From: Gammaproteobacteria bacterium
Lineage (GTDB): Bacteria > Pseudomonadota > Gammaproteobacteria > Pseudomonadales > Pseudohongiellaceae
Reading direction: 5' to 3'
Length of the DNA stretch: 64,000 nt
Assembly (NCBI GenBank): GCA_041395725.1
Contig: JAWKZW010000001.1
Location: forward strand, 3,974,501 to 4,038,500
In this document: positions 7,214-16,700 of the stretch, one piece after another
How positions within the stretch are numbered: the stretch's first letter is position 1
Layout: every line of letters starts with the position of its first letter
Translations under genes and position numbers: made by a program
Notes under the pieces: generated by a model
Seen by the model: the letters and a program-made list of their open reading frames with translations, nothing else
Databases searched by the model: none
What the model was told of the DNA's origin: nothing

Positions 7214-8134
7214 TTACTCGTCTCGCAGTTTGGAGAGGAAAAGTTGTTCGAGACGATTGGTCTTGTTACGCATACTGGTAGCCTGAATGCCCCGGTCCCC
7301 CAGGTAGGAGAAGATCTGCCCCAGGTCCCTGCTTCCGGAAACACTGACTTCCAGGCAGTGATTATCCACTTTGTGCAGCGCCACGCCCTCAGGCGCGTCT
7401 TCGGGAAGCTCATAGAGCTCGTTGACCAGGTCGAGAATAAACACCTGGGAATCGAGTTGGGACAGCAGATACTTCATAGAGGTATTTTCAATGATCTCGC
7501 CCTCGTCAATGATGGCGATGTTGCGGCACAAATGTTCCGCCTCCTCCAGGTAGTGGGTGGTCAGGATAATAGTAGTGCCCGCCCGATTGATCTCGGTGAG
7601 AAATTCCCACATTGAGCGGCGCAGCTCGATGTCGACACCGGCGGTTGGCTCGTCGAGGATCAGCAGGCGCGGCTCATGAACCAGAGCACGGGCGATCATC
7701 AGGCGTCTTTTCATACCGCCGGACAGCGTCCGTGAGCGCACCATGCGTTTGTCCCACAGACCGAGTTTGCGCAGGTAGACCTCAGTCCGTTCTGCCGCCA
7801 GCTTGCGCGAAAGCCCGTAATAGCCGGCCTGGGTCATTACAATGTCCCGGGCCCGCTCGAACTGACTGAAATTGACCTCCTGTGGCACGATACCCAGATC
7901 CTGCTTGGTTTCGAAAACGTGGGTATCCACATCCCTGCCGAACACCGCAACACGGCCCGCGGTTTTCCTGACCAGTGTGGCAATTATTCCTATGGTGGTT
8001 GACTTGCCGGCGCCATTGGGCCCAAGCAGGGCAAAAAAATCACCCGGCTGCACTTCCAGGGAAATACCTTTCAGTGCCTCGTGGCCGTTGTCGTAGGTTT
8101 TACTTAAATTCTCGATTGATATTGCAGCTGTCAT
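7214..8134 (-). CDS. ABC transporter ATP-binding protein (YadG-like)
   Basis: A 306-residue ABC ATPase. Walker A GPNGAGKST is at 38-46, the signature LSGGMKRR at 137-144 and Walker B LLILDEPTAG at 157-166. It pairs with the ABC-2 permease immediately downstream. The C-terminal 80 residues form the extension usual for this exporter subfamily. No canonical Shine-Dalgarno box precedes the ATG at 8134. Confidence 0.92.
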   Translation of the reverse strand: MTAAISIENLSKTYDNGHEALKGISLEVQPGDFFALLGPNGAGKSTTIGIIATLVRKTAGRVAVFGRDVDTHVFETKQDLGIVPQEVNFSQFERARDIVMTQAGYYGLSRKLAAERTEVYLRKLGLWDKRMVRSRTLSGGMKRRLMIARALVHEPRLLILDEPTAGVDIELRRSMWEFLTEINRAGTTIILTTHYLEEAEHLCRNIAIIDEGEIIENTSMKYLLSQLDSQVFILDLVNELYELPEDAPEGVALHKVDNHCLEVSVSGSRDLGQIFSYLGDRGIQATSMRNKTNRLEQLFLSKLRDE

Positions 8135-8249
8135 CTGAAATCGCGAGGAAAAGGAGGTTTAAAGCTGACGGAGTATGCGGGTAATTTGGCCGGTCTGCAA
8201 CCGGGGTTTGTGGTGCACAAGGCTGCCTTGCGTCAGGCTGCAGGGCGTG

Positions 8250-9167
8250 TCAATTCTCAGGAGAGTCGACCGGTGATTCCTGCCCTTCCTGCGCGCTCCG
8301 GCCCGCTTTCCGGGAAAGAGTAAAGCACCTGCCACCGGTAACCCGGCGAGCTATTTTACGGTGCTCAAGCACCAGCCAATCGGTAAAATCCTCAAACTCC
8401 TCGCAGCTCATCTGCGCCGGCCAGCTGAGCTGCGCCACGCCGTGCTCCAGGACAAAACTGTCCTGCTGGTCGCAAGAGGAAGCACTACCGGAATGATTCG
8501 CTGTCTGGGGGTGGCCGGGGCTGCCTTGAAAGCCTGTCAGAAATTCCCCTGACTGCGGTTGGTAAAGTACCCTCGCGGTGCCTGTTTCTGACCCTGGCCT
8601 CGGGTTTGCACCCGTTGGCAACCCGCCGGCATTGGCGACTGTTTTTATCCCGCCCGCCACTGCCTTGGCCACGTACTCATCGGCCGTCGCTCCCTGGCCG
8701 TTCAGATCCGTGCCAACGAAGTTCAGGGAGCTGCGAAATACCAGGGCGGTTTTGTCCGCTGCCGTCGGTTTAAAGCGGTATTTTTTCTGCAGGTAGGCGG
8801 AAATCTGCTGCGTGGAACTCTGCTCACGATAGCGTTCATATAGATCGCTGAACACTCGGTTGTGCCGCAGGCATCTCAGCAGGGCGGCCTGCCGTTCAGA
8901 CTGGTCCTCCGCCTCGGCATCGGCAATTATCAGCACCGCATCATCGGAGACCCGCAACTCAGCCCCCCGTCCTTCCAGCAACCCAAAGCCTCGAACCGCC
9001 CCGAGCGCCCGCCTGGATGCACCGTTCAGGCCGTTATACCCCATGCGGATGACGGCCCGGGTACCGGGAAAGCTGTTACGCCCCTCTTCCGCGTAAATCG
9101 CGCCTACGTTCTCGATTGCTTCGTTCAGTGACTGGGCGGGGCAATTGGGCGATCGTTTTCCTGCCAT
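8250..9167 (-). CDS. Protein of unknown function, 305 residues
   Basis: I do not recognise this protein. It begins with a helical region (about 1-60) that includes RAVIRMGYNGLNGASRRALGAV. A hydrophobic strand (AVLIIADAEAE) and then FSDLYERY and STQQISAYLQKKY follow, a pattern that looks like a helix-turn-helix or helical DNA-binding fold with the phrase KTALVFRSSLNFVG. The last third is Gly/Ser/Pro-rich and probably disordered, with a small hydrophobic patch (LSWPAQMSCEEFEDFTDWLVLEHRKIA has aromatic and acidic residues). There is no signal peptide or membrane segment. Coding is supported by length and by the lack of a better frame; the ATG lacks a clear ribosome site. Confidence 0.65.
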   Translation of the reverse strand: MAGKRSPNCPAQSLNEAIENVGAIYAEEGRNSFPGTRAVIRMGYNGLNGASRRALGAVRGFGLLEGRGAELRVSDDAVLIIADAEAEDQSERQAALLRCLRHNRVFSDLYERYREQSSTQQISAYLQKKYRFKPTAADKTALVFRSSLNFVGTDLNGQGATADEYVAKAVAGGIKTVANAGGLPTGANPRPGSETGTARVLYQPQSGEFLTGFQGSPGHPQTANHSGSASSCDQQDSFVLEHGVAQLSWPAQMSCEEFEDFTDWLVLEHRKIARRVTGGRCFTLSRKAGRSAQEGQESPVDSPEN

Positions 9168-9620
9168 AACTTATTGTGTCGGTTTTTTGGCCGGGGTCAG
9201 CCTGAATGAAAGTGCACCTGGTCTGGCCGATTATATAGCCTTCCCACTGAAGGCTACTATAGATATAGCCGCAAATCTGCCGAAGCGGGAAGAGAAAAAT
9301 ATCGAGGCTTTGGGTTTCAACCGGCACAGACCTGTGCCTCTTGTAAAGAAAAGTCCGGCCGGCTCGCGACGCCAGGCCGCATCCCCCCATGTCACAGGAA
9401 CAGCAATCGCCAGGGAGACGCGCACAACAGCGATGCCAGGCCGGCGCTGGTGCGCAGAAGGCATGGTTTTCAGCGCTGCGAGATCAGTCCGACCTGATCT
9501 CGCACTGAGAGCGCAGACCAAAAGAATACGATCATACGAACAAAGGGTGGTTCAGCGGCGAAGGCCCAGACAGGACGAAGGAGCAGAAATTACTCCTTGG
9601 AATACGACTACGGAGGAAAA
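9168..9620. other. 450-bp stretch with inverted repeats, no convincing gene
   Basis: It separates the unknown gene from tRNA-Glu. On the minus strand a perfect TATAAT (9235-9230) lies before the unknown gene, and an 8-bp inverted repeat (9236-9243 with 9249-9256) abuts it, where a repressor could sit. A second inverted repeat of 11 bp (9477-9487 with 9494-9504, six-base loop) has no T tract. Open frames here have no family features. Confidence 0.4.
9230..9256 (-). promoter_or_regulatory. TATAAT box with adjoining palindrome before the unknown gene
   Basis: TATAAT on the minus strand at 9235-9230 is joined to TAGCCTTC-CCACT-GAAGGCTA. No good -35 hexamer is seen at 17 bp, which would suit an activator- or repressor-controlled promoter. 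Inference only. Confidence 0.35.
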
Positions 9621-9696
<76 letters not shown>

Positions 9697-9736
9697 GTAC
9701 AGGATGTCTTTGCGGGTGGCCGCGAAAGAGCGAGGG

Positions 9737-9765
9737 ATTCTAAGAACCCTTTATCTCCCAGTCAA
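9737..9765 (-). promoter_or_regulatory. Strong sigma-70 promoter for tRNA-Glu
   Basis: On the minus strand, TTGACT (9765-9760), a 17-bp spacer and TAGAAT (9742-9737) are followed by CCCTCGC. Ten of twelve core bases match consensus and the discriminator is GC-rich, as in stringently controlled tRNA promoters. The predicted start is about 30 bases before the tRNA 5' end. Confidence 0.8.
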
Positions 9766-9992
9766 GCACTTGCTAAAAAAATTAACAAAAAAATCGTTTC
9801 CATCCTCGCTGGACAGCCAATTGTGGTTTGCGCACAATTCACCGGCCAGAACCGGGACACACCGGTGGCGGCACTGAACCGGCAGCTTTACTGATGGGCA
9901 GGTCAGGCGGGATGATGAGATAGCCAAAATGTGGCGGGTCTCTCAGGCGATATCTTTACAGGTTTGTTATTATCCGGTGAGCGGGCCTGCAG

Positions 9993-11441
9993 ATGGCCCC
10001 CAAAATTACATTCCAAGCGGGAAACGTAAAACCAATGCTAATTGTCCTGATCAGTCTTCTGACCCTCGCCTTGCTGATTGCGCTGGTTCTGGGTCTGCAC
10101 AGGTATCAGCTATCGGTAGCGCAATCCAATGCGGACAAACACGATCCACTGCCCCCGCTTGACAGCACAGCCCTGAATTCCACTCTTCCCGACCTTGAAC
10201 TTGATGAAGATCTGGACGAAGCGACGCCTTTCCAGTCAAAAGCCGCTTCAGAAACGGCTCTGGAACAAAGTGACTCGTCATCATTTTCAAGGTCCACCAT
10301 GGACGCCCGGGAGCAGCCCCACCCCGCTTTTCAGGGGCAGGTGAACGACGAGGAAGGGGACGATCTCTCAGCCCGCCCCGATCGGCAGGGTACAGAGACT
10401 GGAACCGGGCAGTCGAGGGCGAATCACGAGAATCCACATGACAGGCAGACTGCCAGCCAGGGTTCGTCACAAGAGACGACCCGGATAGAGGTGCCGGAAC
10501 CTGGCAATATGGAAGACCAGCCCACCGGCGAAGATGACGATGAAATCACCCTGATCAGTTCGCCGGGATTCAGATCCTCCCCGGCTGCGCTGGTGGCGCC
10601 ACCGGTAGAGGACGAGACACCTGACTCCTCCCCTTCACACAGACCATTACAGGGCTCTCCTGAACACCAGGCCTATGAGTTGCCGGCAGACAGCACTGAC
10701 AATAACTTTGCCACGAAAACCCGCTCACAGAAGGCCGAATGGGCGGCTGCAAGCGTCACTCCCTCTTCCGCCTCCGTTCAGACAGAGGAAACGGCTGCGC
10801 CCGCCCCCCTGGGCCTCAGGCAGGAGAACGCGGCAACAGATCTGCCTGGCGAGCAGGTTGAAGCATTATCCAGCCGGCTGCTCCAGGGTGCTGATAAGCA
10901 GACTCAAAACTTGGACACCCAGAACTCAGAGGACTACGCGGCCGGCGCAGCTGAGCCAGGACCTGCTCTGTCAGACGTCGACAATTGGCAGGAACAGGTG
11001 CAGGAGCTTAAGAAACAGGATCGCCTGGACGACGCCCTGAAGCTGTGCCAGGAGCAGCTACCGCTCTGGAGCGCGTACCAGCAGGCTTCGCTGATCCATC
11101 GGGCCAGGCTGAAGCTGCTAAGCCAGGAAGGCCGGGACATTGAAGGGGAATTGAAGGAACTGTATGACATCGCGGCCAAAGCCAGCTTTCTTCATGACCG
11201 GGTAAAAGGACTTCCAAATCTGCCCCTGTCACAGCTGAAGCGGGTTGATCTGGACGAGGTGGAAAGCCTGGAGATGCCCTACGAACAGATCGGGTACAAT
11301 GAGCTGCGCCTCATCAAGAAAACCGATATCAAGCTGTTGCTGGAAAAATGGGGCAAACCCCAGGCCCACATAAAGCCCCGTGAGCTACATGCCGAAACCT
11401 GGAAAAGCCTTATCGCCCGACGTCAGACGACCCTGTTCTAG
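9993..11441 (+). CDS. Membrane-anchored acidic protein of unknown function
   Basis: A 482-residue protein I cannot assign. A single hydrophobic anchor lies at about 15-36 (MLIVLISLLTLALLIALVLG). Residues 45-325 are rich in Asp, Glu, Ser, Pro and Gln with no hydrophobic core, so probably disordered. A helical C-terminal domain (about 332-482) has a TPR-like rhythm (LDDALKLCQEQLPLW) and a distinct end with LRLIKKTDIKLLLEKWGKP. The layout recalls inner-membrane scaffold proteins with a cytoplasmic or periplasmic linker. Another ATG at 10035 would start right at the anchor; neither start has a strong ribosome site. The gene is divergent from tRNA-Glu. Confidence 0.75.
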   Translation: MAPKITFQAGNVKPMLIVLISLLTLALLIALVLGLHRYQLSVAQSNADKHDPLPPLDSTALNSTLPDLELDEDLDEATPFQSKAASETALEQSDSSSFSRSTMDAREQPHPAFQGQVNDEEGDDLSARPDRQGTETGTGQSRANHENPHDRQTASQGSSQETTRIEVPEPGNMEDQPTGEDDDEITLISSPGFRSSPAALVAPPVEDETPDSSPSHRPLQGSPEHQAYELPADSTDNNFATKTRSQKAEWAAASVTPSSASVQTEETAAPAPLGLRQENAATDLPGEQVEALSSRLLQGADKQTQNLDTQNSEDYAAGAAEPGPALSDVDNWQEQVQELKKQDRLDDALKLCQEQLPLWSAYQQASLIHRARLKLLSQEGRDIEGELKELYDIAAKASFLHDRVKGLPNLPLSQLKRVDLDEVESLEMPYEQIGYNELRLIKKTDIKLLLEKWGKPQAHIKPRELHAETWKSLIARRQTTLF

Positions 11442-11792
11442 TTCCGCTCCGGATCAGCTTTTGCGCCACGCCTCATCTGTCAGAAAGCCCGACGGTCACG
11501 TTATGAACTAACCGGTCTGCTTCCCTTGACCCCAATAAACAGCTGTGACATCCTGCCCAATGCAACTAACTATCGTGTTCTAAATCTGGACCGGGTCAGG
11601 GGTCACTATCCCCCGGGCACTACGGCAGTTGCTCAGCTTGCCGATACAGGGGTGGTCTGATTCGAGCGTCACCAGTGCCATGCAGATGAATGACATGCAG
11701 ACAGGCAGGTTGGATACATAGGTGTACAGCTTAAAAAGCTGGCAAGGCAGTCAGGTAAAGAGCCCCAAAAAAGACCCAAAGAAGAGAAAAGA
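11442..11792. other. 350-bp gap, no recognised feature
   Basis: No open frame, tRNA or clear terminator was seen. The only structure noted is a short GC-rich palindrome (CCCGGG) near 11614. It presumably holds the promoter of the small gene at 11793. Confidence 0.3.
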
Positions 11793-12056
11793 ATGAACAA
11801 CAGCCAACCAATACAGACTAATGCTGATAAGCAGATAAATATTGACGAAAAGCTTATCGAAGAAGGGATTGCCCAGTTGGCCAGTGAAATTCAGGTGTTG
11901 GAAGACTGGCTGGCAGAACTCGAAGATCTTGATACCGGCGATTCCGAGGTTTCGGCTGCGAGAAAGTCCTACCATGACATGTTAAAAAGCCGTCGCGAAA
12001 TGCTTAGCGCGCTGAACCAGCATGCCGGCAGCGATGCTGACCAGGCAAAGAGTTAG
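11793..12056 (+). CDS. Small helical protein of unknown function, 87 residues
   Basis: An acidic protein without cysteines, signal peptide or membrane segment. Residues 18-48 (INIDEKLIEEGIAQLASEIQ and beyond) and 54-77 look like two amphipathic helices, so a short helical hairpin or coiled coil is likely. AAGAAGAGAAAAG precedes the ATG. I do not recognise the family. Confidence 0.6.
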   Translation: MNNSQPIQTNADKQINIDEKLIEEGIAQLASEIQVLEDWLAELEDLDTGDSEVSAARKSYHDMLKSRREMLSALNQHAGSDADQAKS

Positions 12057-12158
12057 ACTGTCTAATTAGACATTGACAGCAGAGCTCACGCCACCGTACG
12101 ACCTGTCATCAACCCATCGCGCCCTATTCATACTCCCTACGCTGCTGACTCCCTCTCC

Positions 12159-12827
12159 ATGACCGATTTAACCGATACCCAGGCCGATACCATGCTGGCC
12201 CTTCAACACAGTATGAACAGCAAGGTGGATGAAAACTGGCTGGCTGCCCGCTACCCCTACTTGCGGGCAGTCGTGATAGAAGGCGCCGAGGCAATCGAGC
12301 ACCATGGCTGGAAGTGGTGGAAGCACCAGCTTCATGATCTCTCTCAGCTGCAGATGGAACTGATCGATATCTGGCACTTCATGCTGTCAGAGATCCTGCT
12401 TGACTGCGAAGGCGACGTTTCCCAGGCATCGAGCAGCCTGCTTGATGCGGTAGAAAGCCACACTGCGGAAACCCTGCTTTTTGACGGCAGGCACTACCAC
12501 ATCACTGATCTGGATTTGATTGCCAAGCTGGAACTGCTTATCGGAACCAGCGTCGCGCGGAGGGTGGAAGTCGGGCTGTTCGCCGCGATCATGCATGACT
12601 GCCAGATGGACTGGGATGACCTGTTCCGCCAGTACGTAGGCAAGAATGTGTTGAATTTCTTCCGCCAGGACAATGGTTATAAGCAGGGTACCTACCGCAA
12701 GACCTGGGCAGGCAGGGAAGATAATGAGCACCTGGTGGAAGTTCTTGAAACCCTGGATGCACAGGACGAAAGCTTTCAGGACAACCTGTATCAGGCCCTC
12801 GCTCAGCGCTATGGCGCAGATACCTGA
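12159..12827 (+). CDS. Dimeric all-alpha dUTPase-like NTP pyrophosphatase
   Basis: A 222-residue protein of the dUTPase_2/MazG-like all-alpha pyrophosphatase group, which hydrolyses dUTP (or related NTPs) to the monophosphate and pyrophosphate. The metal-binding ExxE...ExxD pattern is visible: Glu41 and Glu44 in EGAEAIEHHGWKWWK, then Glu67 and Asp70 in MELIDIW. The GWKWWK motif is typical of this family. It stands alone between the small unknown gene and the converging nfuA. Substrate preference within the family cannot be read from sequence. Confidence 0.82.
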   Translation: MTDLTDTQADTMLALQHSMNSKVDENWLAARYPYLRAVVIEGAEAIEHHGWKWWKHQLHDLSQLQMELIDIWHFMLSEILLDCEGDVSQASSSLLDAVESHTAETLLFDGRHYHITDLDLIAKLELLIGTSVARRVEVGLFAAIMHDCQMDWDDLFRQYVGKNVLNFFRQDNGYKQGTYRKTWAGREDNEHLVEVLETLDAQDESFQDNLYQALAQRYGADT

Positions 12828-13005
12828 GTTCAAGCCCCGGTCCCGGAGCGGACCCGGCATTCTCCTGCCCGGATAACAGCAAAGCATCCACATTGCGGCC
12901 CGGCGCCCTGTGTGCCGGGTGATGAGCTATCTGCCCCGACAACCAGCCAGGCAACCCGCCAACTGGCTGGCCTGCCTGTCAGCAATCAGGTCAGGCCGCC
13001 GCCGG

Positions 13006-13587
13006 CTAGTAGTAAGCATTTTCCTTCTGGCTGTGGTCGGTTACATCTCGCACCTCAGTCAGCTCAGGAACCTGCTCCAGCAAGGTTTTCTCCACCCCAT
13101 CCTTCAGGGTGACGTCAACCATCCCACAGCCCTGGCAACCTCCGCCAAAGCGCAAGACAGCGATCGTGTCCTGAAAAACCTCCTCCAGCGTGACGTTACC
13201 GCCGTGGGACGCCAGTGCCGGATTGACTTCGTTGTAGAGCACGTAGTTGATCCGGTCTACCAGGCTACTGTTTTCAGAAAGCTTCGGCAGTCGGGAATTG
13301 GGGGCCTTGATCGTTAACTGCCCTCCACCCAGGTCGTCCTTGGCGAAATCCACCACAGCATCCTCCAGAAACGGGATGCTCTGCTGTTCAAGAAAGGCTC
13401 GGAAGCCCTTGTATTCCTTGACTTCATCATCGCCTTTCTCTTCGCCGGGGCGACAGAAAGAGATGCAGGTTTCGGCCCGTGGGGTACCGGCGTCGATAAT
13501 GAATATGCGTATGGCGATTCCATCGCAATCCTGCTTTTTAAGCAGTTCTGCGAGGTAATCCTGGGCAGACTCAGTGATAGTAATCAT
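13006..13587 (-). CDS. nfuA: Fe-S cluster carrier NfuA
   Basis: A 193-residue two-domain protein. An N-terminal degenerate A-type domain (about 1-95) is followed by an Nfu domain whose CxxC is Cys151 and Cys154 in GGGCQGCGMVDVTL. NfuA binds a [4Fe-4S] cluster at a dimer interface and delivers it to targets such as lipoate synthase and aconitase, especially under iron or oxidative stress. Length matches the E. coli protein. It is divergent from metH, with about 209 bp between the starts. Confidence 0.95.
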   Translation of the reverse strand: MITITESAQDYLAELLKKQDCDGIAIRIFIIDAGTPRAETCISFCRPGEEKGDDEVKEYKGFRAFLEQQSIPFLEDAVVDFAKDDLGGGQLTIKAPNSRLPKLSENSSLVDRINYVLYNEVNPALASHGGNVTLEEVFQDTIAVLRFGGGCQGCGMVDVTLKDGVEKTLLEQVPELTEVRDVTDHSQKENAYY

Positions 13588-13693
13588 GAAAACGCTCTGT
13601 GTTTCAGTGGTAAGTCAGAATTTGCGCTATTTTAGCGTAACTGGAGGTGGAATTAAATACCCTAGTAATTTGCTTGGTTATTTTGGGAAGCTG

Positions 13694-13757
13694 TTGATTT
13701 TATTGCTTGTTATTCTGGTAGAATGCGCAACGCTCCTGACCGGCCCAGGCCGTCAGG
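13694..13757 (+). promoter_or_regulatory. metH promoter with extended -10 and 5'-end hairpin
   Basis: TGGTAGAAT (13716-13724) is an extended -10 element, with TTGATT at 13694-13699, 19 bp away. The predicted start near 13731 is followed at once by a long hairpin (13735-13745 with 13748-13757, one bulged C). A hairpin at the very 5' end may protect the mRNA or mark a control point; it is not a cobalamin riboswitch. Confidence 0.5.
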
Positions 13758-13796
13758 AATGAATCAACAAGACTCGCCAGTGAATGGATCCTAGTT

Positions 13797-16700
13797 ATGA
13801 ATACTGTCAATCGCCTGCAATTGCTCACCGACGCTCTCGAGAAACGTATCCTGGTTCTCGATGGTGCCATGGGCACGATGATTCAGGCGCACAGACTGGG
13901 TGAGGCGGAGTTTCGAGGCGAAAGGTTTCAGAATCATGCCAGCGATCTGGCGGGTAATAATGATCTGCTGACCTTGACTCAACCTGACATAATTTTTCAG
14001 ATTCACAGACAATATCTGGAATCTGGCGCCGATATTGTCGAAACCAATACGTTCAATTCGACCGCCAGCTCCCAGGCGGATTACAAGCTGGAGCCGCTGG
14101 TTTACGAACTCAACCACGAAGCCGCCCTGCTGGCGCGCCGGGCCTGTGACGAGTACACCACTCTGACCCCCGAAAAACCCCGGTTCGTGGCCGGGGTCGT
14201 GGGGCCTACCAGCAAAACTGCCTCGATTTCGCCCGACGTCAATGATCCTGGTTATCGAAATACCAGTTTCGACTTCCTGGTGGCTGATTACAGAAATGCG
14301 GTGCGAGGACTGATGGACGGTGGAGTCGATCTGATTCTGATTGAAACCGTTTTCGACACCCTGAACGCAAAGGCTGCAATTTTTGCCGTGCAGAGCTGTT
14401 TCGAGGACAGTGGCGTCACGCTGCCTATCATGATTTCCGGTACGATCACCGACGCCAGCGGGCGGACTCTGTCGGGCCAGACAGTCGAGGCATTCTGCAA
14501 CTCGGTGTCCCATGCCAGACCTCTCTCCATCGGGTTCAACTGCGCCCTGGGGGCTGAGCAACTGAGGTCCTATATCGAGGAAGCCAGCGGCCTGCTGCCC
14601 TGCCTGGTATCGACCCACCCCAATGCCGGCCTGCCCAATGAAATGGGAGAATACGACCAATCCCCGGAGGAAATGGCCAGGATAATCGCCGAGTTTGCCG
14701 AGCAGGGATTCCTCAATATCGTCGGGGGTTGCTGCGGCACCACCCCGGGGCATATCAGGGCCGTCGTTGCAGCCGTGGCTAAATTCCCGCCACGGCGCCC
14801 TCCGCAGATAGAACCGCGGTGCCGGCTGAGCGGACTCGAAGCCCTGAACATCGGGCCTGATTCTCTGTTTGTCAATGTGGGAGAGCGAACCAATGTGACC
14901 GGTTCCGCCCGCTTCGCGCGCCTGATCAGAGAAGGCGATTACGACACGGCCCTGGACGTGGCCAGGGAGCAGGTCGAGGCAGGTGCGCAGATAATCGATA
15001 TCAACATGGACGAAGGCATGCTGGATTCTCAGGAGGCCATGGAACGTTTTCTGCGCCTGGTAGCATCGGAGCCGGACATCAGCCGGGTGCCGATCATGGT
15101 TGACTCTTCCAAGTGGGATATCCTCGAAGCGGGCCTGAAAGGTATCCAGGGCAAGGGTATCGTCAACTCCATCAGCCTCAAGGAGGGTGAAGAGGATTTC
15201 ATCGCCAAGGCCCGATTGTGTCTTCGCTACGGAGCTGCCGTAGTTGTCATGGCTTTCGATGAGCAGGGACAGGCAGACAGCCTGGAGCGGAAAAATGCGA
15301 TCTGCCGCCGCAGTTATGAAGTACTGGTCGAGCAGGTCGGGTTCCCGCCCCAGGATATCATTTTTGATCCCAACGTCTTCGCGATTGCCACGGGTATTGA
15401 GGAGCATGACAACTACGCGGTGGACTATATCGAATGTTGCCGTTACATCAGGGAAAACCTGCCGCATGCATTGATTTCAGGCGGCATCAGCAACGTCTCA
15501 TTTTCATTCCGCGGTAACAATCCGGTCCGGGAAGCCATCCACTCAGTATTTCTTTTCCATGCCATACGCGCCGGTCTGACCATGGGCATCGTCAACGCCG
15601 GTCAGCTTACCGTCTACGATGCAATACCAGAAGAACTCAAGGAGCGGGTTGAGGACGTAGTGCTGAATCGCAACAGCGACGGTACCGAACGTCTGATGGA
15701 AATAGCCGCTAAATACGGCGGCGACGGTGCCGCGACTGTAAGCAATGAAGACCTCGATTGGCGTAACGCCAGTGTCGAAGAGCGGATCACACATGCCCTG
15801 GTAAAGGGTATAAATCGGTTTATTCAGGAAGACACCGAAGAGGCCCGGCAGAAGTTCGAGCGCCCCATCAGTGTCATTGAAGGTCCCCTGATGGACGGCA
15901 TGAACGTGGTAGGCGACCTGTTCGGCAGCGGCAAGATGTTTTTACCCCAGGTGGTAAAAAGCGCCCGTGTCATGAAGCAGGCCGTCGCCTATCTGTTGCC
16001 TTATATTGAAGCCGAAAAACAGGATGGCGAAAGCCGGGCAAAAGGCAAAATTCTGATGGCCACGGTTAAAGGTGACGTGCACGACATAGGCAAGAACATC
16101 GTTGGCGTTGTCCTTGGCTGCAATAATTACGAGGTCATCGACCTCGGTGTCATGGTGCCATGTGAAAAAATATTACAGATTGCGCGGGATGAAAACGTCG
16201 ATGTAATCGGGCTTAGCGGGTTGATCACACCTTCTCTGGATGAAATGGTTCATGTTGCCAAAGAAATGCAGCGGCTCGATTTCCACGTACCCCTGCTCAT
16301 TGGCGGCGCTACCACATCCAAGGCCCATACGGCTGTAAAAATTGAACAACACTTCAATAATGACGCCACCGTGTACGTTCCGGACGCTTCCCGCTGTGTC
16401 TCGGTTGTAAGCACGCTGCTGAGCCGCGACGGCAAACCGGAGTTCGTCAGCAAACTGCGCGATGAATATGCCAACATCAGGGAGCGCACGGGTAAACGCC
16501 GCAATGATCGGAAGCTTCTGTCGCTGGCGGCGGCCAACGCTAATCGTTTTCAATCGGACTGGCAGGCTTTCCAACCTACCAGACCGACGTTTCTTGGCAC
16601 CCGCGTTTTCGACGACTATCCGCTCGATGAACTGGTGCCCTACATCGACTGGACACCCTTTTTCATCACCTGGGATCTGGTGGGCAAGTACCCGACCATT

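Noticed and set aside
13735..13757. Cobalamin or SAM riboswitch before metH
   Set aside because: Only one short hairpin is present; the B12 box and the multi-stem layouts of known riboswitches were not found.
13791..15467. 558-codon antisense frame over metH
   Set aside because: It runs against a fully conserved MetH coding region; long antisense frames are common in such GC-rich codon usage.
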